This document shows positions 1 to 7,963 of a stretch of DNA of 25,829 nt, piece after piece. The notes under the pieces are model-generated. The model was not told where the DNA came from. It was given only the letters and a program-made list of their open reading frames with translations, and searched no databases. Numbering within the stretch: the first letter of the stretch is position 1; every line of letters begins with the position of its first letter. Made by a program: the position numbers and the translations under genes. This stretch comes from CAZSLZ01 sp964607865. GTDB lineage: Bacteria; Vulcanimicrobiota; JAJTBE01; CAZSLZ01. Location of the stretch: assembly GCA_964607865.1 (NCBI GenBank), contig CAZSLZ010000031.1, forward strand, positions 1 to 25,829, written 5' to 3'.

Positions 1-2
1 TA

Positions 3-674
3 ATTTCCATATTGGTTGTCGATTATACCGAGATTGATTATCACGAAAGCGCCACCTGCTCAGGTGAAACCTGCCCCGAAGAATATCGGGGAACCCTGGC
101 AGGAATTGGCTTGATGGGTATTTCCACCCCGGCTGAAAATATTTGTGAATGGAGCGGCGGGGCAGTAAGGTTTGCAAAGGAAGAAAAGACCGCATCCCGG
201 GCAGAATTTAAACTGCTGGAAGCCCTGGAAATATTCCCCATTGAATTAAGAAAGGGAGGCAAAGCCCTGGACCTGGGTTCATATCCCGGGGGCTGGGCCC
301 GCATACTCCATCAGAAGGGTTGCGAAGTAACAGCTGTGGATCGCTCCACAATTGAAAAAGATGTCAAATCTTTAAAGGGAATCTCATACGTCAACCAGGA
401 TCCTTTATTTTTCAGGGACGAAAAGGATAAATACGACATAATCACCAACGATATAAACCGGGACCCGATACAATCGGCAAAAGCCATGTTGAATATAGCA
501 GACACCCTTAAAACAGATTCCCCTCTGGTTATGAGTTTGAAATTACCCGGAAAAAAACCGGAAAAAATTATAGAAAAAGCCAGGGCTATTCTGGAAAACC
601 AGTTTAACATCAGGGGAATAAGACAGCTTTTTCATAACCGCGAGGAAGTTGTTTTGTGGGGAACAAAAAAATAA
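3..674 (+). CDS. FtsJ/RlmM-like SAM-dependent RNA methyltransferase (5' end cut by window)
   Basis: The frame is open to the left edge of the window. The first possible start inside is a TTG at 12, but too little upstream sequence exists to judge a ribosome binding site, so the N terminus may be missing. Counting from TTG 12, motif I for SAM binding is ALDLGSYPGGW at residues 85-95. It is preceded by SRAEFKL (K67) and followed by a ND pair (D147), SLKLP (K177) and REEVVLW (E211/E212). These match the K-D-K-E tetrad of FtsJ-type 2'-O-ribose methyltransferases. Family knowledge suggests an rRNA target as for RlmM; the substrate here is inference. The gene ends 60 bases before the ctpA-like start and is probably co-transcribed with it. 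Confidence 0.8.
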   Translation: MSILVVDYTEIDYHESATCSGETCPEEYRGTLAGIGLMGISTPAENICEWSGGAVRFAKEEKTASRAEFKLLEALEIFPIELRKGGKALDLGSYPGGWARILHQKGCEVTAVDRSTIEKDVKSLKGISYVNQDPLFFRDEKDKYDIITNDINRDPIQSAKAMLNIADTLKTDSPLVMSLKLPGKKPEKIIEKARAILENQFNIRGIRQLFHNREEVVLWGTKK

Positions 675-734
675 AAAGGAATTTTTCCCCGATAAATGCT
701 ACTAATTAATAAATTATTTGCAAAGGACAGGAAG

Positions 735-2105
735 ATGAAAAACTTAACCAATATCAAAAGAAGATACACTGCCATACTTCTGGCGATTTTTATTGTTTTC
801 AGTATTGCCCTTTCCGCTGTTCCAGCTTCAGAAATAGACGACAAGGTTATTTTCAGCTGTATGCAGTTACTGAAAGAAGAATACATAGAAGATGTAAGCC
901 GGTATAAACTTTTAAAAGGTGCTGCAGGCGGCATGGAGTCTTATCTTAACCTGAAAAAAATTGATTCTTCCCAACTTAAAAACATTATTGATGAAAAACG
1001 CACCATTGAAGCGAACTTGAGAGCTTTATCCGATGCATTTCATCAGATAGCTACAAAAAATTCCGATAAATTAAGCCGGGAAGAATTTGTCTATGCAGCT
1101 TTGGACGGCATGGCAAAATCCATTCAGGAAGATTATGACGATCCTTACACCGTGGCCCTTGAGCCCAAAGAATTCAGAATGCTACAGGAGTCTTTGAATT
1201 CTGAAGGTTTTTCCGGTGTGGGCATTTACATTGAAATCAACAAAAAAAATAATAATGCCCTCACAATTGTGGAGCCAATAGAGGGCTCCCCCGCCCATAA
1301 AGCCGGCCTTAAACCTGGGGACATAATTGTAAGAATAAACGATGTTTCCACCCGGGGAATGAGTATCGAAAACGCTTCCAACCGTATAAGAGGCCCGGTA
1401 AAAAGCCCTGTTATCCTACATATTAAGCGTAAGAACAAAACTTTCGACGTAAAGGTAGTAAGAGATTTCATTCAGACCGACAGCGTAACTTATAAGATGA
1501 TCGATAGAATAGGATATATTAAGATAAGAGCATTCGGAGAGACCACCACCAGCGAACTGCTGGAAGCAATAGAACAGATAGAGAAAAACAAGGGCCAGGG
1601 CATTATTCTCGACCTTAGAAACAATGGAGGCGGTTACATAATCACCGCTGTTCAGGTAAGCAGTCAGTTTCTACTGCCGGATCAGGTGGTTACCTCGGTG
1701 GTCAATTATCGCAAAGACACAAAGGACATTCAGAAATCCTTCAATACAAAAGCAAAAAAACTGCCCCTGGCAGTTCTTGTAAACGAATACAGCGCCAGCG
1801 CCTCGGAAATCACCGCAGGGTGTATTCAGGAAAACCATTCAGGTATCCTTATAGGCGATAAAACCTTTGGCAAGGGTTCAGTCCAAACCTTCACCCAGCT
1901 CCCCGGCGGGGGCGCATTTAAATACACCACAGCCCATTATCTCACTCCCAATGGAAGAGATATAAACAAAAAAGGTATCAAACCCGATATAAAAGTAGAG
2001 ATGGACACCTCGGACATTGGGGTGGAAAACGACAAACTGTTAAACCAGGCAATTCAATACCTTGAAAAAGAGATTTCAAAAAAACCTGCTACCAAGATTA
2101 ACTAA
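735..2105 (+). CDS. C-terminal processing peptidase (S41 family, CtpA/Prc-like)
   Basis: Exported serine protease that trims or degrades envelope proteins from their C termini. I chose ATG 735 over ATG 696 because AAAGGACAGG lies just upstream and the product then begins MKNLTNIKRR followed by a hydrophobic stretch ending near AVPAS, a normal signal peptide or anchor. A PDZ domain occupies about residues 152-242 (GVGIYIE, AGLKPGDIIVRIN). The S41 core follows with LDLRNNGGG. The catalytic pair is Ser355 in SASASE and Lys380 in FGKGSVQ, 25 residues apart as in characterised CtpB proteins. Total length of 456 residues is usual. It lies 18 bases before uvrC. Confidence 0.92.
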   Translation: MKNLTNIKRRYTAILLAIFIVFSIALSAVPASEIDDKVIFSCMQLLKEEYIEDVSRYKLLKGAAGGMESYLNLKKIDSSQLKNIIDEKRTIEANLRALSDAFHQIATKNSDKLSREEFVYAALDGMAKSIQEDYDDPYTVALEPKEFRMLQESLNSEGFSGVGIYIEINKKNNNALTIVEPIEGSPAHKAGLKPGDIIVRINDVSTRGMSIENASNRIRGPVKSPVILHIKRKNKTFDVKVVRDFIQTDSVTYKMIDRIGYIKIRAFGETTTSELLEAIEQIEKNKGQGIILDLRNNGGGYIITAVQVSSQFLLPDQVVTSVVNYRKDTKDIQKSFNTKAKKLPLAVLVNEYSASASEITAGCIQENHSGILIGDKTFGKGSVQTFTQLPGGGAFKYTTAHYLTPNGRDINKKGIKPDIKVEMDTSDIGVENDKLLNQAIQYLEKEISKKPATKIN

Positions 2106-2123
2106 TATAAAAATTATAAAAAC

Positions 2124-3947
2124 ATGGATATAACAGAAAAGATTAAAATGCTGCCCCAAAAAAGCGGTGTTTACATTTTCAAAGATGAGTTTGAAAGAAT
2201 AATTTATATTGGCAAAGCCAATAACCTTAGAAATCGGGTTCGGCAATATTTTACCGCTCACGATAAAAACGAAGGCGGCCGCCGCCAATTGTTGAGAAAT
2301 TTTATTAAAGATGTGGATTACATCGTGGTCAATTCTTCCATGGAAGCCCTGATCCTGGAAGCAAACCTGATTAAGAAACATCGGCCTTCATTCAATGTAA
2401 GAATGAAAGACGACAAAGCTTATCCAAGCCTGGAGATTACTTTTGGTGAAAATTTTCCCCGTTTAAAAATTACCCGGCGTTCCAGGAATAAGAAATCCAG
2501 GTATTTTGGCCCTTACACCCGCCCCGGTATGATGCGCAAAACTTTCAAGCTGGTTCAGAAAGCATTCAAAATAAGAACCTGTAAATACGATCTCACCCAC
2601 CCCCTGGACAGGCCATGCCTTGACTACCATATAAACCTCTGCCCCGCCCCCTGCGTCAGATACATCACTGAAAAAGAATATAAAACCATGTGCAACCGGG
2701 CATCCAGGTTTCTGGACGGCAAAGCTGAGGATATGTTGAAAGGCCTGAAACTGGAGCTGGAAGAATGTTCCCGCAAACTGGAATTTGAAAAATGCATTCT
2801 TGTAAGAGATCTTATAGAGTCTATCGAGTATGTAATTCAAAACCGGCCTGTAATTTCAAAACCCGGTGATGATGCTGATTTCATAGGCATAGCTCATGGC
2901 AAGAAAATGGCAGTGGTTTCGGTGATTGAACTCAGAAACGGTAAAATTCTGAAAAACGATAATTATAAAATGGATATTCCCCTGGAAAATGACCCAGCTG
3001 AAGTTATTCAAAGTTTCTTTCAGAACCATTATCAAGCCGGCTACTTCGTTCCCCCAAAAATTTTCATTCCCATTGAAATTGAAGGGAAAGAAGAGATAGA
3101 ACAATGGTTGTCGGGAATTCGGGAACGTAAGGTTAAATTGAAAGTGCCCCGGAAAGGGCAAAGGAAAAAAATGCTGGACATCGCCCTGAAAAATGCTGAA
3201 GAAGCTCTGATTATGGAGGAGAAAATGGCCATACAGAGGTTGGAAATGAACAGAGATGCGCTGGCAGATTTACAGAATATTCTGGGCTTGAAGGAACTTC
3301 CGCTGCGGATCGAAGGATTTGATGTTTCCAATATCTCGGGTAAACTTGCCACAGCATCTATGGTGGTTTTCAGGGAAGGAGAACCTTTTAAATCCCATTA
3401 TCGAAAATTTAAAATCAGACACCTGGAAGGCCCCGATGATTTTGCCATGATGAACGAAACCATTACCCGGCGTTTTAAAAATTTAAAACTTGCAGAACTG
3501 GAAAGTTTTAAGGAAAAGCCCGATTTAATACTTGTTGACGGGGGCAAGGGCCAACTGAAGGCAGCCCTCCAGGCTGCCCGCGCAGAAGAAATAAACCAGA
3601 TTAATATGATAGGGCTGGCTAAAAAAGAAGAAGAAGTTTTTTTGCCAGGCATCCCGGCTCCCCTTAATACAGATCCGAATTCACCGGGTATGAAACTCCT
3701 CCGCCGGATAAGGGATGAAGCCCACCGTTTTGCAGTTACCTACCATAGAAAACTGAGAAGAAAACAACTGGATACTTCATTGCTGGAACAGATTCCCGGA
3801 ATTTCCCGCCGGCGAAAAGAAACTCTTTTAAAGCATTTCGATACCATCGAAGATATTGCCAGGGCAAGCCTGTATGATTTGCAGGAGCTTCCCGGGTTTA
3901 ACCGGAAAATTGCTGAAAATGTAATTTCATTTTTAAAAGATGGTTAA
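2124..3947 (+). CDS. uvrC: Excinuclease ABC subunit C (UvrC)
   Basis: Dual-incision endonuclease of nucleotide excision repair. The GIY-YIG domain that makes the 3' cut is at about 13-95 (GVYIF, IYIGKA, and the metal-binding Glu in EALILEANLI). Cysteines C153, C165, C173 and C177 have x11, x7, x3 spacing, which matches the [4Fe-4S] ligands of E. coli UvrC. A UVR motif lies at about 200-235. The RNase H-like domain for the 5' cut has EGFDVSN and LILVDGGKGQL. Tandem helix-hairpin-helix motifs close the protein (IPGIS, LPGFN). Length 607 is standard. No Shine-Dalgarno sequence is visible before ATG 2124, so translation may be coupled to the gene ending 18 bases upstream. The stop is 6 bases from the end of the convergent protease gene and no clear terminator separates them. 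Confidence 0.97.
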   Translation: MDITEKIKMLPQKSGVYIFKDEFERIIYIGKANNLRNRVRQYFTAHDKNEGGRRQLLRNFIKDVDYIVVNSSMEALILEANLIKKHRPSFNVRMKDDKAYPSLEITFGENFPRLKITRRSRNKKSRYFGPYTRPGMMRKTFKLVQKAFKIRTCKYDLTHPLDRPCLDYHINLCPAPCVRYITEKEYKTMCNRASRFLDGKAEDMLKGLKLELEECSRKLEFEKCILVRDLIESIEYVIQNRPVISKPGDDADFIGIAHGKKMAVVSVIELRNGKILKNDNYKMDIPLENDPAEVIQSFFQNHYQAGYFVPPKIFIPIEIEGKEEIEQWLSGIRERKVKLKVPRKGQRKKMLDIALKNAEEALIMEEKMAIQRLEMNRDALADLQNILGLKELPLRIEGFDVSNISGKLATASMVVFREGEPFKSHYRKFKIRHLEGPDDFAMMNETITRRFKNLKLAELESFKEKPDLILVDGGKGQLKAALQAARAEEINQINMIGLAKKEEEVFLPGIPAPLNTDPNSPGMKLLRRIRDEAHRFAVTYHRKLRRKQLDTSLLEQIPGISRRRKETLLKHFDTIEDIARASLYDLQELPGFNRKIAENVISFLKDG

Positions 3948-3953
3948 CTGAAT

Positions 3954-5480
3954 TCAATCAATTTTATCCGGTGGTTTCAAGTTGCCGGGCTGGCTATCTT
4001 CCTTTTCTTTCTCTCCCAGTGGAACCAATTCGAAACCTTGGTTCTGCGCAGGTTTCACCTCTGCTTTAGAAGTAAAACCCTCATAAGCGTTAATTATTTC
4101 AGGTAATTCTGTATAATAAGCTGTAAGGCTGCCCAGGTTTTTCCTAATATAAGCTGCCAGTTTTTGGTCATCCGCCTGTAATTGGTTAAGCTGGTTTTGA
4201 AGTTGTTTCTGTTTTACCACCACTTCTCTTGCCTCTTCAATTCTTTTCTGATCGTTTGGATGGGTGTTACTCCATACAACTCCGGGCTGGCTACTTTCGT
4301 AATCGTTTAATTTCTGCAATAAACTGATATAATGGCCGGGCTGGTAATCGCTGTTTGACAAAACCGCTATTGCAAAAACATCAGCCTCGGTTTCAAACTG
4401 GCGGTTCCAGCTGTTTTTTAGATAAGATCCCGCATAATCAGCCAGGGGGGCAGCCAGAGGGCCGGTGCCGGCAAAATCGAGAAGTGTATCTACCAGGCTG
4501 TAATTTGAATTATTATAGAATAGTTTCAGAGAGTGTTTGTTGATGACATGGCCCATTTCGTGAGCCAGAACCCCTGCCAGTTCGCTGTCAGTTTCCAGCA
4601 TCTGGATTAAGCCCGTGGTAATGTAGATTTTTCCGCCGGGCACAGAAAAAGCATTGGGGTTAGAGTTTTTAAGAACAAAAAATTCAAAATCATCTTCAAA
4701 ATTGTTTTTTTCTGCAATTTTTTCATAAAGATTATTTATTCTTTGCAAATCTGAGCTGTTCTGCTCTATTAAAAATTCCGTTTCAATTTTTTTGGAAAGC
4801 TCAGTAGAGAGCGCAACCTCTATAACAGATGGATTCTTAGATTCAGCATAGTAAGGAAAGCAGACCGGGCAGGGTAAAAACTCATCCTGCCTGGCCTGTT
4901 TGAATTTCAAAGAAGTAACCTGCCCTGGTGGCAGATGGTTTACGCCAGTTTTATGAAAAAAGGTGCTTTCTCCGGAAACCTGGACTTCCATATCTTTTTC
5001 CAGGGTTTTCTGTTCCAGCAGGAAAGAAACCTGGCTGTAGGCTTTTGTTATGGCTTCGCCGGGCTCGGCAGCCAGTATGGGGCCCGTATGAACTGCAGTC
5101 CCGTCAGCAAAAGAATAGGCGGTAATGCATGCGCCCGGTTGAACTCCCATATTTTCTCTTTTTATAATGATCATAAAATCTGCATTAACCAGGCTGCCGG
5201 CGTCTTGCACCCCGGTTAAAAAAGCAGGGAAAAAAAGCAGTTGTCCGCCATTTTTTTTATCTATTAAATTGATAATCTGGTCCGGAGATGAGATGATTTC
5301 AAAATTTATATTATTACTGCGAATTCTGTTTCTTTCCGGCAAAAGTCTTTGCTGGGCTTCACGAAGCCACTTGCCCTGTTCGTCGGTTACAAAAACCATT
5401 ACACTGGAATCATCTGCCCCATAACAATATTTAATTAAAAACAAAATTATTATAAGAATCTGAAAAGTTTTTTTAGTCAT
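3954..5480 (-). CDS. Secreted M48-family zinc metalloprotease
   Basis: Zn peptidase related to BepA/YggG-like periplasmic proteases. ATG 5480 is preferred to an in-frame GTG at 5489, because that GTG is part of the AAGGTG ribosome binding site for the ATG. A signal peptide (MTKKTFQ plus a hydrophobic core) ends near YCYGADD. The active site is HEMGH at residues 307-311, with the third ligand Glu in FETEAD about 54 residues on. The M48 core is therefore residues ~240-425, followed by a Q/K-rich helix and a short tail. The first ~230 residues are not a family domain I recognise; they hold a PCPVC motif near 203-207 that could bind metal or form a disulfide. No transmembrane segment follows the signal, so the product is probably periplasmic or outside the cell. 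Substrate unknown. Confidence 0.9.
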   Translation of the reverse strand: MTKKTFQILIIILFLIKYCYGADDSSVMVFVTDEQGKWLREAQQRLLPERNRIRSNNINFEIISSPDQIINLIDKKNGGQLLFFPAFLTGVQDAGSLVNADFMIIIKRENMGVQPGACITAYSFADGTAVHTGPILAAEPGEAITKAYSQVSFLLEQKTLEKDMEVQVSGESTFFHKTGVNHLPPGQVTSLKFKQARQDEFLPCPVCFPYYAESKNPSVIEVALSTELSKKIETEFLIEQNSSDLQRINNLYEKIAEKNNFEDDFEFFVLKNSNPNAFSVPGGKIYITTGLIQMLETDSELAGVLAHEMGHVINKHSLKLFYNNSNYSLVDTLLDFAGTGPLAAPLADYAGSYLKNSWNRQFETEADVFAIAVLSNSDYQPGHYISLLQKLNDYESSQPGVVWSNTHPNDQKRIEEAREVVVKQKQLQNQLNQLQADDQKLAAYIRKNLGSLTAYYTELPEIINAYEGFTSKAEVKPAQNQGFELVPLGEKEKEDSQPGNLKPPDKID

Positions 5481-5553
5481 AGTTATCACCTTGAGTTAAT
5501 TTGGATGGTTTTACTATTTTTTCCTTTTTGATTGATAAACTTTAAAAGGAATT

Positions 5554-5567
5554 TTATCTGTAGATAA
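5554..5567. promoter_or_regulatory. Inverted repeat TTATCT-GT-AGATAA upstream of the HD hydrolase
   Basis: Two 6-base arms separated by two bases, ending 13 bases before the ATG of the HD-domain gene. It lies in the 100-base divergent region shared with the M48 protease gene. The position would suit an operator, and GATAAT inside it could be a -10 element giving an almost leaderless mRNA. No good -35 was found, so this is only a candidate. Confidence 0.3.
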
Positions 5568-5580
5568 TAAAAATAGATTT

Positions 5581-6210
5581 ATGGACGAAGAAACTTTTTC
5601 AGCAATCTATAACATCAATTTTGATGAATTCCTGGAAACTCTTTTAGCCCTGAAACCCCAGACAAACTACAGGGACATCAAAAGAGCCTATGATTTCGCT
5701 AAACTGATACACCAGGGCCAATTCCGGGATGAGGGCACCCCTTATATTTCTCACCCTTTGAGGGTGGCTTATTATTTAATACGATATTTCAGGGTATTTG
5801 ATGAAGAAGTCATTGCTGGCGCCCTGCTGCATGATGTGCTGGAAGATTGCCCACGGGTTACGATAGAAAGTTTAAAAAAGATTTTCGGGGCCAGAATTGC
5901 ATTTTATGTTTATCTGCTTACCAAGCCGGCTGAAGATCTACTGGAGCCCCGACAGAGAATTCTTCAATATCAACATCAGCTTTTAGAAGCCCCCGAAGAA
6001 GTTAAGCTGATTAAACTCCTTGATAGATTAGATAACCTGTTTTCCCTGCCTCTGTCCCCCGATCCGGGAAAAATTGAAAAATATATAAAAGAAACACTGT
6101 ATTTATACATTCCCCTTGCAAGGCAGAGCCACCCAGGATTGGCAGTGAATATCTTCAGGCAGGTAAAAAAACTGGCTGCCGGCTTGAAGACCCCACCAGA
6201 CGTATTTTAA
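5581..6210 (+). CDS. SpoT/MESH1-like HD-domain hydrolase (candidate (p)ppGpp hydrolase)
   Basis: Stand-alone HD-superfamily phosphohydrolase of 209 residues. The RelA/SpoT hydrolase signature is present in order: HQGQFRDEGTPYISHPLRVA, then ALLHDVLED (the HD pair), then FGARIAFYVYLLTKP and KLLDRLDNLFSL with the late Asp. There is no synthetase or TGS domain, so it is the size of small alarmone hydrolases. A role in clearing (p)ppGpp is inference from the family; other nucleotides are possible. No Shine-Dalgarno sequence precedes ATG 5581 and no upstream in-frame start was found before a stop at 5536. It is followed 9 bases later by ridA, so the two are probably an operon. Confidence 0.82.
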   Translation: MDEETFSAIYNINFDEFLETLLALKPQTNYRDIKRAYDFAKLIHQGQFRDEGTPYISHPLRVAYYLIRYFRVFDEEVIAGALLHDVLEDCPRVTIESLKKIFGARIAFYVYLLTKPAEDLLEPRQRILQYQHQLLEAPEEVKLIKLLDRLDNLFSLPLSPDPGKIEKYIKETLYLYIPLARQSHPGLAVNIFRQVKKLAAGLKTPPDVF

Positions 6211-6219
6211 GGAGGAAAA

Positions 6220-6600
6220 ATGAAAAAAGTAGCAATTAAGACTGATAGAGCTCCCGCGGCAATAGGCCCCTACAGCCAGGGAATCAAGGCTGAGAATCTG
6301 TTGTTTATATCCGGCCAGTTACCTATCAACCCTGATACAGGGGAAATGATAGAAAGTGGCATTGCCAACCTGGCTATTCAGTGTATTAATAATATCAGGG
6401 GAATTCTGGAAGAGGCAGGCGGTACACTGGAAAACCTTGTTAAGGTAACCATTTACTGTACCGATTTAACAGAATTCAAAAAAATAAACCAGGCATATGA
6501 GGCCTTTTTCACCGGCACACCTCCAGCGCGGGCTGTAGTTGAAGTACAGGCCTTGCCTATGGGATCAAGAATAGAAATAGAAGCTATAGCTTTTATTTAA
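6220..6600 (+). CDS. ridA: RidA family reactive enamine/imine deaminase
   Basis: Small cytoplasmic protein (126 residues) of the YjgF/YER057c/UK114 family, expected to form a trimer. It hydrolyses reactive enamines and imines such as 2-aminoacrylate made by PLP enzymes. Family signatures visible are IGPYSQGI near the N terminus, FISGQLP, and the signature PPARAVVEVQALPMGSRIEIEAIA in which R104 and the late glutamates line the catalytic cleft. A strong ribosome binding site (AAGGAGG) lies a few bases before the ATG. The preceding HD hydrolase gene ends 9 bases upstream. Confidence 0.95.
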   Translation: MKKVAIKTDRAPAAIGPYSQGIKAENLLFISGQLPINPDTGEMIESGIANLAIQCINNIRGILEEAGGTLENLVKVTIYCTDLTEFKKINQAYEAFFTGTPPARAVVEVQALPMGSRIEIEAIAFI

Positions 6601-6606
6601 ATTTAA

Positions 6607-6635
6607 TTGAAAATCATATTTTTCTGTGCTAAAAT
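6607..6635 (+). promoter_or_regulatory. Sigma-70-type promoter for the pilin-like gene
   Basis: TTGAAA at 6607-6612, a 17-base spacer, and TAAAAT at 6630-6635. The expected start point near 6642 would fall at the GGAGG ribosome binding site, giving a very short leader. The promoter is just past the ridA stop and would make the pilin-like gene a separate unit. Confidence 0.55.
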
Positions 6636-6654
6636 TATGATGGAGGTGAAATAA

Positions 6655-7323
6655 GTGCTTCGTTCTAAATTAAAAAACAAAAAAGGTTTCTCAATGATAG
6701 AATTGATGGTCGCTTTGGTAATTCTGGGAATTCTGGTTGGACTTTTCATGATGAACTATAAACAAAGTGTTCGCAGAAAAGAGTTTGATACGACTTTTGA
6801 TAAAGTAGTGGCATTGGTAAAAGAAGCTCAGGCAAAAGGGATCAACTACGGAAAGTATCCCGCTGGAGCCACAGACCTGGGCGACTCCAAGACAGACAGT
6901 TATTACTGCAGCAAAGTACTGGTTATTCATAACCGCGATGCCCTGACCAAAAGTGAATGGCGAAATGTTGAAGTTATCCTGGATGATATACAAATGCGTT
7001 TTAACTTTCAATCCCCTCCCCTTGAAGAAAGCGCCTTTTCAAATTTCCAGGGCGTAGCTCTACTGTTTCCCCTGGGAGCTGCCGGAGCAAAACCCGATTA
7101 TTCTAAGGGAAATACCCTGGTATTTCTCCCCAACGGCTCAGCAGGCATTACCACCGGAGGTTCATTGCCTGGGACTTCAGAATATATTATTCAGTTGGAG
7201 CTTGTGGAAGGGGATGGAAGCATTTCAAAATGGGGCACTATCAATATAGACATAAAAACCGGAAAAATAAAAACAGTAACCGGCCTCAACCCGGAAACTG
7301 CCCCACCTTTAACAAATTCTTAA
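6655..7323 (+). CDS. Type IV pilin-like / pseudopilin protein
   Basis: Prepilin-type protein of 222 residues. The class III signal is KNKKG followed by FSMIELMVALVILGILVGLF, with predicted cleavage after G11 leaving N-methyl-Phe1 and the conserved Glu5, as processed by a PilD-type peptidase. The remaining ~190 residues are an exported globular domain I do not recognise; it has no conserved C-terminal cysteine pair. The start is GTG 6655, chosen because GGAGGTG lies six bases upstream and the signal is then of normal length. A promoter precedes it and a palindromic terminator follows, so it looks monocistronic. No pilus assembly genes are in the window. It could be a minor pilin or a type II secretion pseudopilin. 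Confidence 0.85.
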   Translation: MLRSKLKNKKGFSMIELMVALVILGILVGLFMMNYKQSVRRKEFDTTFDKVVALVKEAQAKGINYGKYPAGATDLGDSKTDSYYCSKVLVIHNRDALTKSEWRNVEVILDDIQMRFNFQSPPLEESAFSNFQGVALLFPLGAAGAKPDYSKGNTLVFLPNGSAGITTGGSLPGTSEYIIQLELVEGDGSISKWGTINIDIKTGKIKTVTGLNPETAPPLTNS

Positions 7324-7330
7324 TATTCTC

Positions 7331-7354
7331 AAAAAGCCCCATATGGGGCTTTTT
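7331..7354. terminator. Bidirectional intrinsic terminator (perfect palindrome)
   Basis: A perfect 24-base palindrome: an A5 tract, GCCCC, ATAT centre, GGGGC and a T5 tract. It starts 7 bases after the pilin-like stop and ends 20 bases before the stop of the convergent gene, so it can end transcription from both sides. Confidence 0.9.
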
Positions 7355-7374
7355 GTTATCCTGTATGTTTTTTG

Positions 7375-7842
7375 TTATCTTATATCTTTTCCGGTAATTA
7401 TGCGTTCCAGGTCATCCCCTACTTCTGCCAGGGTCAGCAGCGATTTCTCAATCTCTACGGGTTGAGTGGTTCTAACCAACTGGGTATCGAGTATTACCAG
7501 GTAATCTTTTCCATACAATTCCTTTATGGCTATAGCTCCATAATCAATATCGTTGTTCATTTTAAGAGCAAACTCGAAAAGTTTGGGGTCAGCCTCAGCG
7601 CAGACTGTAAAAACCTGAAAAATGTTCTCTCCATCTGCATCTCTTCGCTCAAGGGTAATATAGACTTTCTGCTGCCTGTCACAAGGCAGTGGCACCAGCA
7701 ACTCAAAACCACTGTCTATTTCTTCAACTTCTATTCTTGTTCCCGAGGTAATCTCAGAAACCAAAGCTCGTAATGACTCAAAAAGCATCTGCTTTTCTTC
7801 TTCCAGTTTTTCCTTTGTTTTCATTCCCACATTATTTTCCAT
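7375..7842 (-). CDS. YbjN-like (type III chaperone-like fold) small protein
   Basis: Acidic soluble protein of about 155 residues with no signal or membrane segment. The pattern of a charged N-terminal helix, a beta-rich centre (FELLVPLPCD, KVYITLE, FQVFTVCAE) and a C-terminal half with YLVILDTQLVRT and LAEVGDDLERIITGKD resembles YbjN/sensory-transduction-regulator proteins. That assignment is by eye and tentative. I prefer ATG 7842, with GGGAG nine bases upstream. An ATG at 7848 is too close to that site, and a GTG at 7884 has its AAAGGA about 16 bases away. It runs convergent to the pilin gene and divergent from UPF0280. Function not assigned. Confidence 0.65.
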   Translation of the reverse strand: MENNVGMKTKEKLEEEKQMLFESLRALVSEITSGTRIEVEEIDSGFELLVPLPCDRQQKVYITLERRDADGENIFQVFTVCAEADPKLFEFALKMNNDIDYGAIAIKELYGKDYLVILDTQLVRTTQPVEIEKSLLTLAEVGDDLERIITGKDIR

Positions 7843-7963
7843 TTCCATCTTCTCCCAATCATGTTTTCTATTGATTTTTTCCACTATGTTCCCGTTATTC
7901 CTTTCTGAAAATCAAAATTTAACATTCAGAGGGATAATAAAAACGGAAATAGAATTTTTTTTT

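Noticed and set aside
696..734. ATG 696 as the ctpA start
   Set aside because: It adds 13 residues before a normal signal peptide, and the better-spaced purine-rich site serves ATG 735.
7843..7884. GTG 7884 as start of the YbjN-like protein
   Set aside because: The nearest Shine-Dalgarno-like sequence is about 16 bases away, whereas ATG 7842 has GGGAG at nine bases.
7871..7963. Upstream ATG 7871 for UPF0280
   Set aside because: It would add 31 residues unlike the family and overlap the divergent gene. ATG 7964 gives the usual N terminus.
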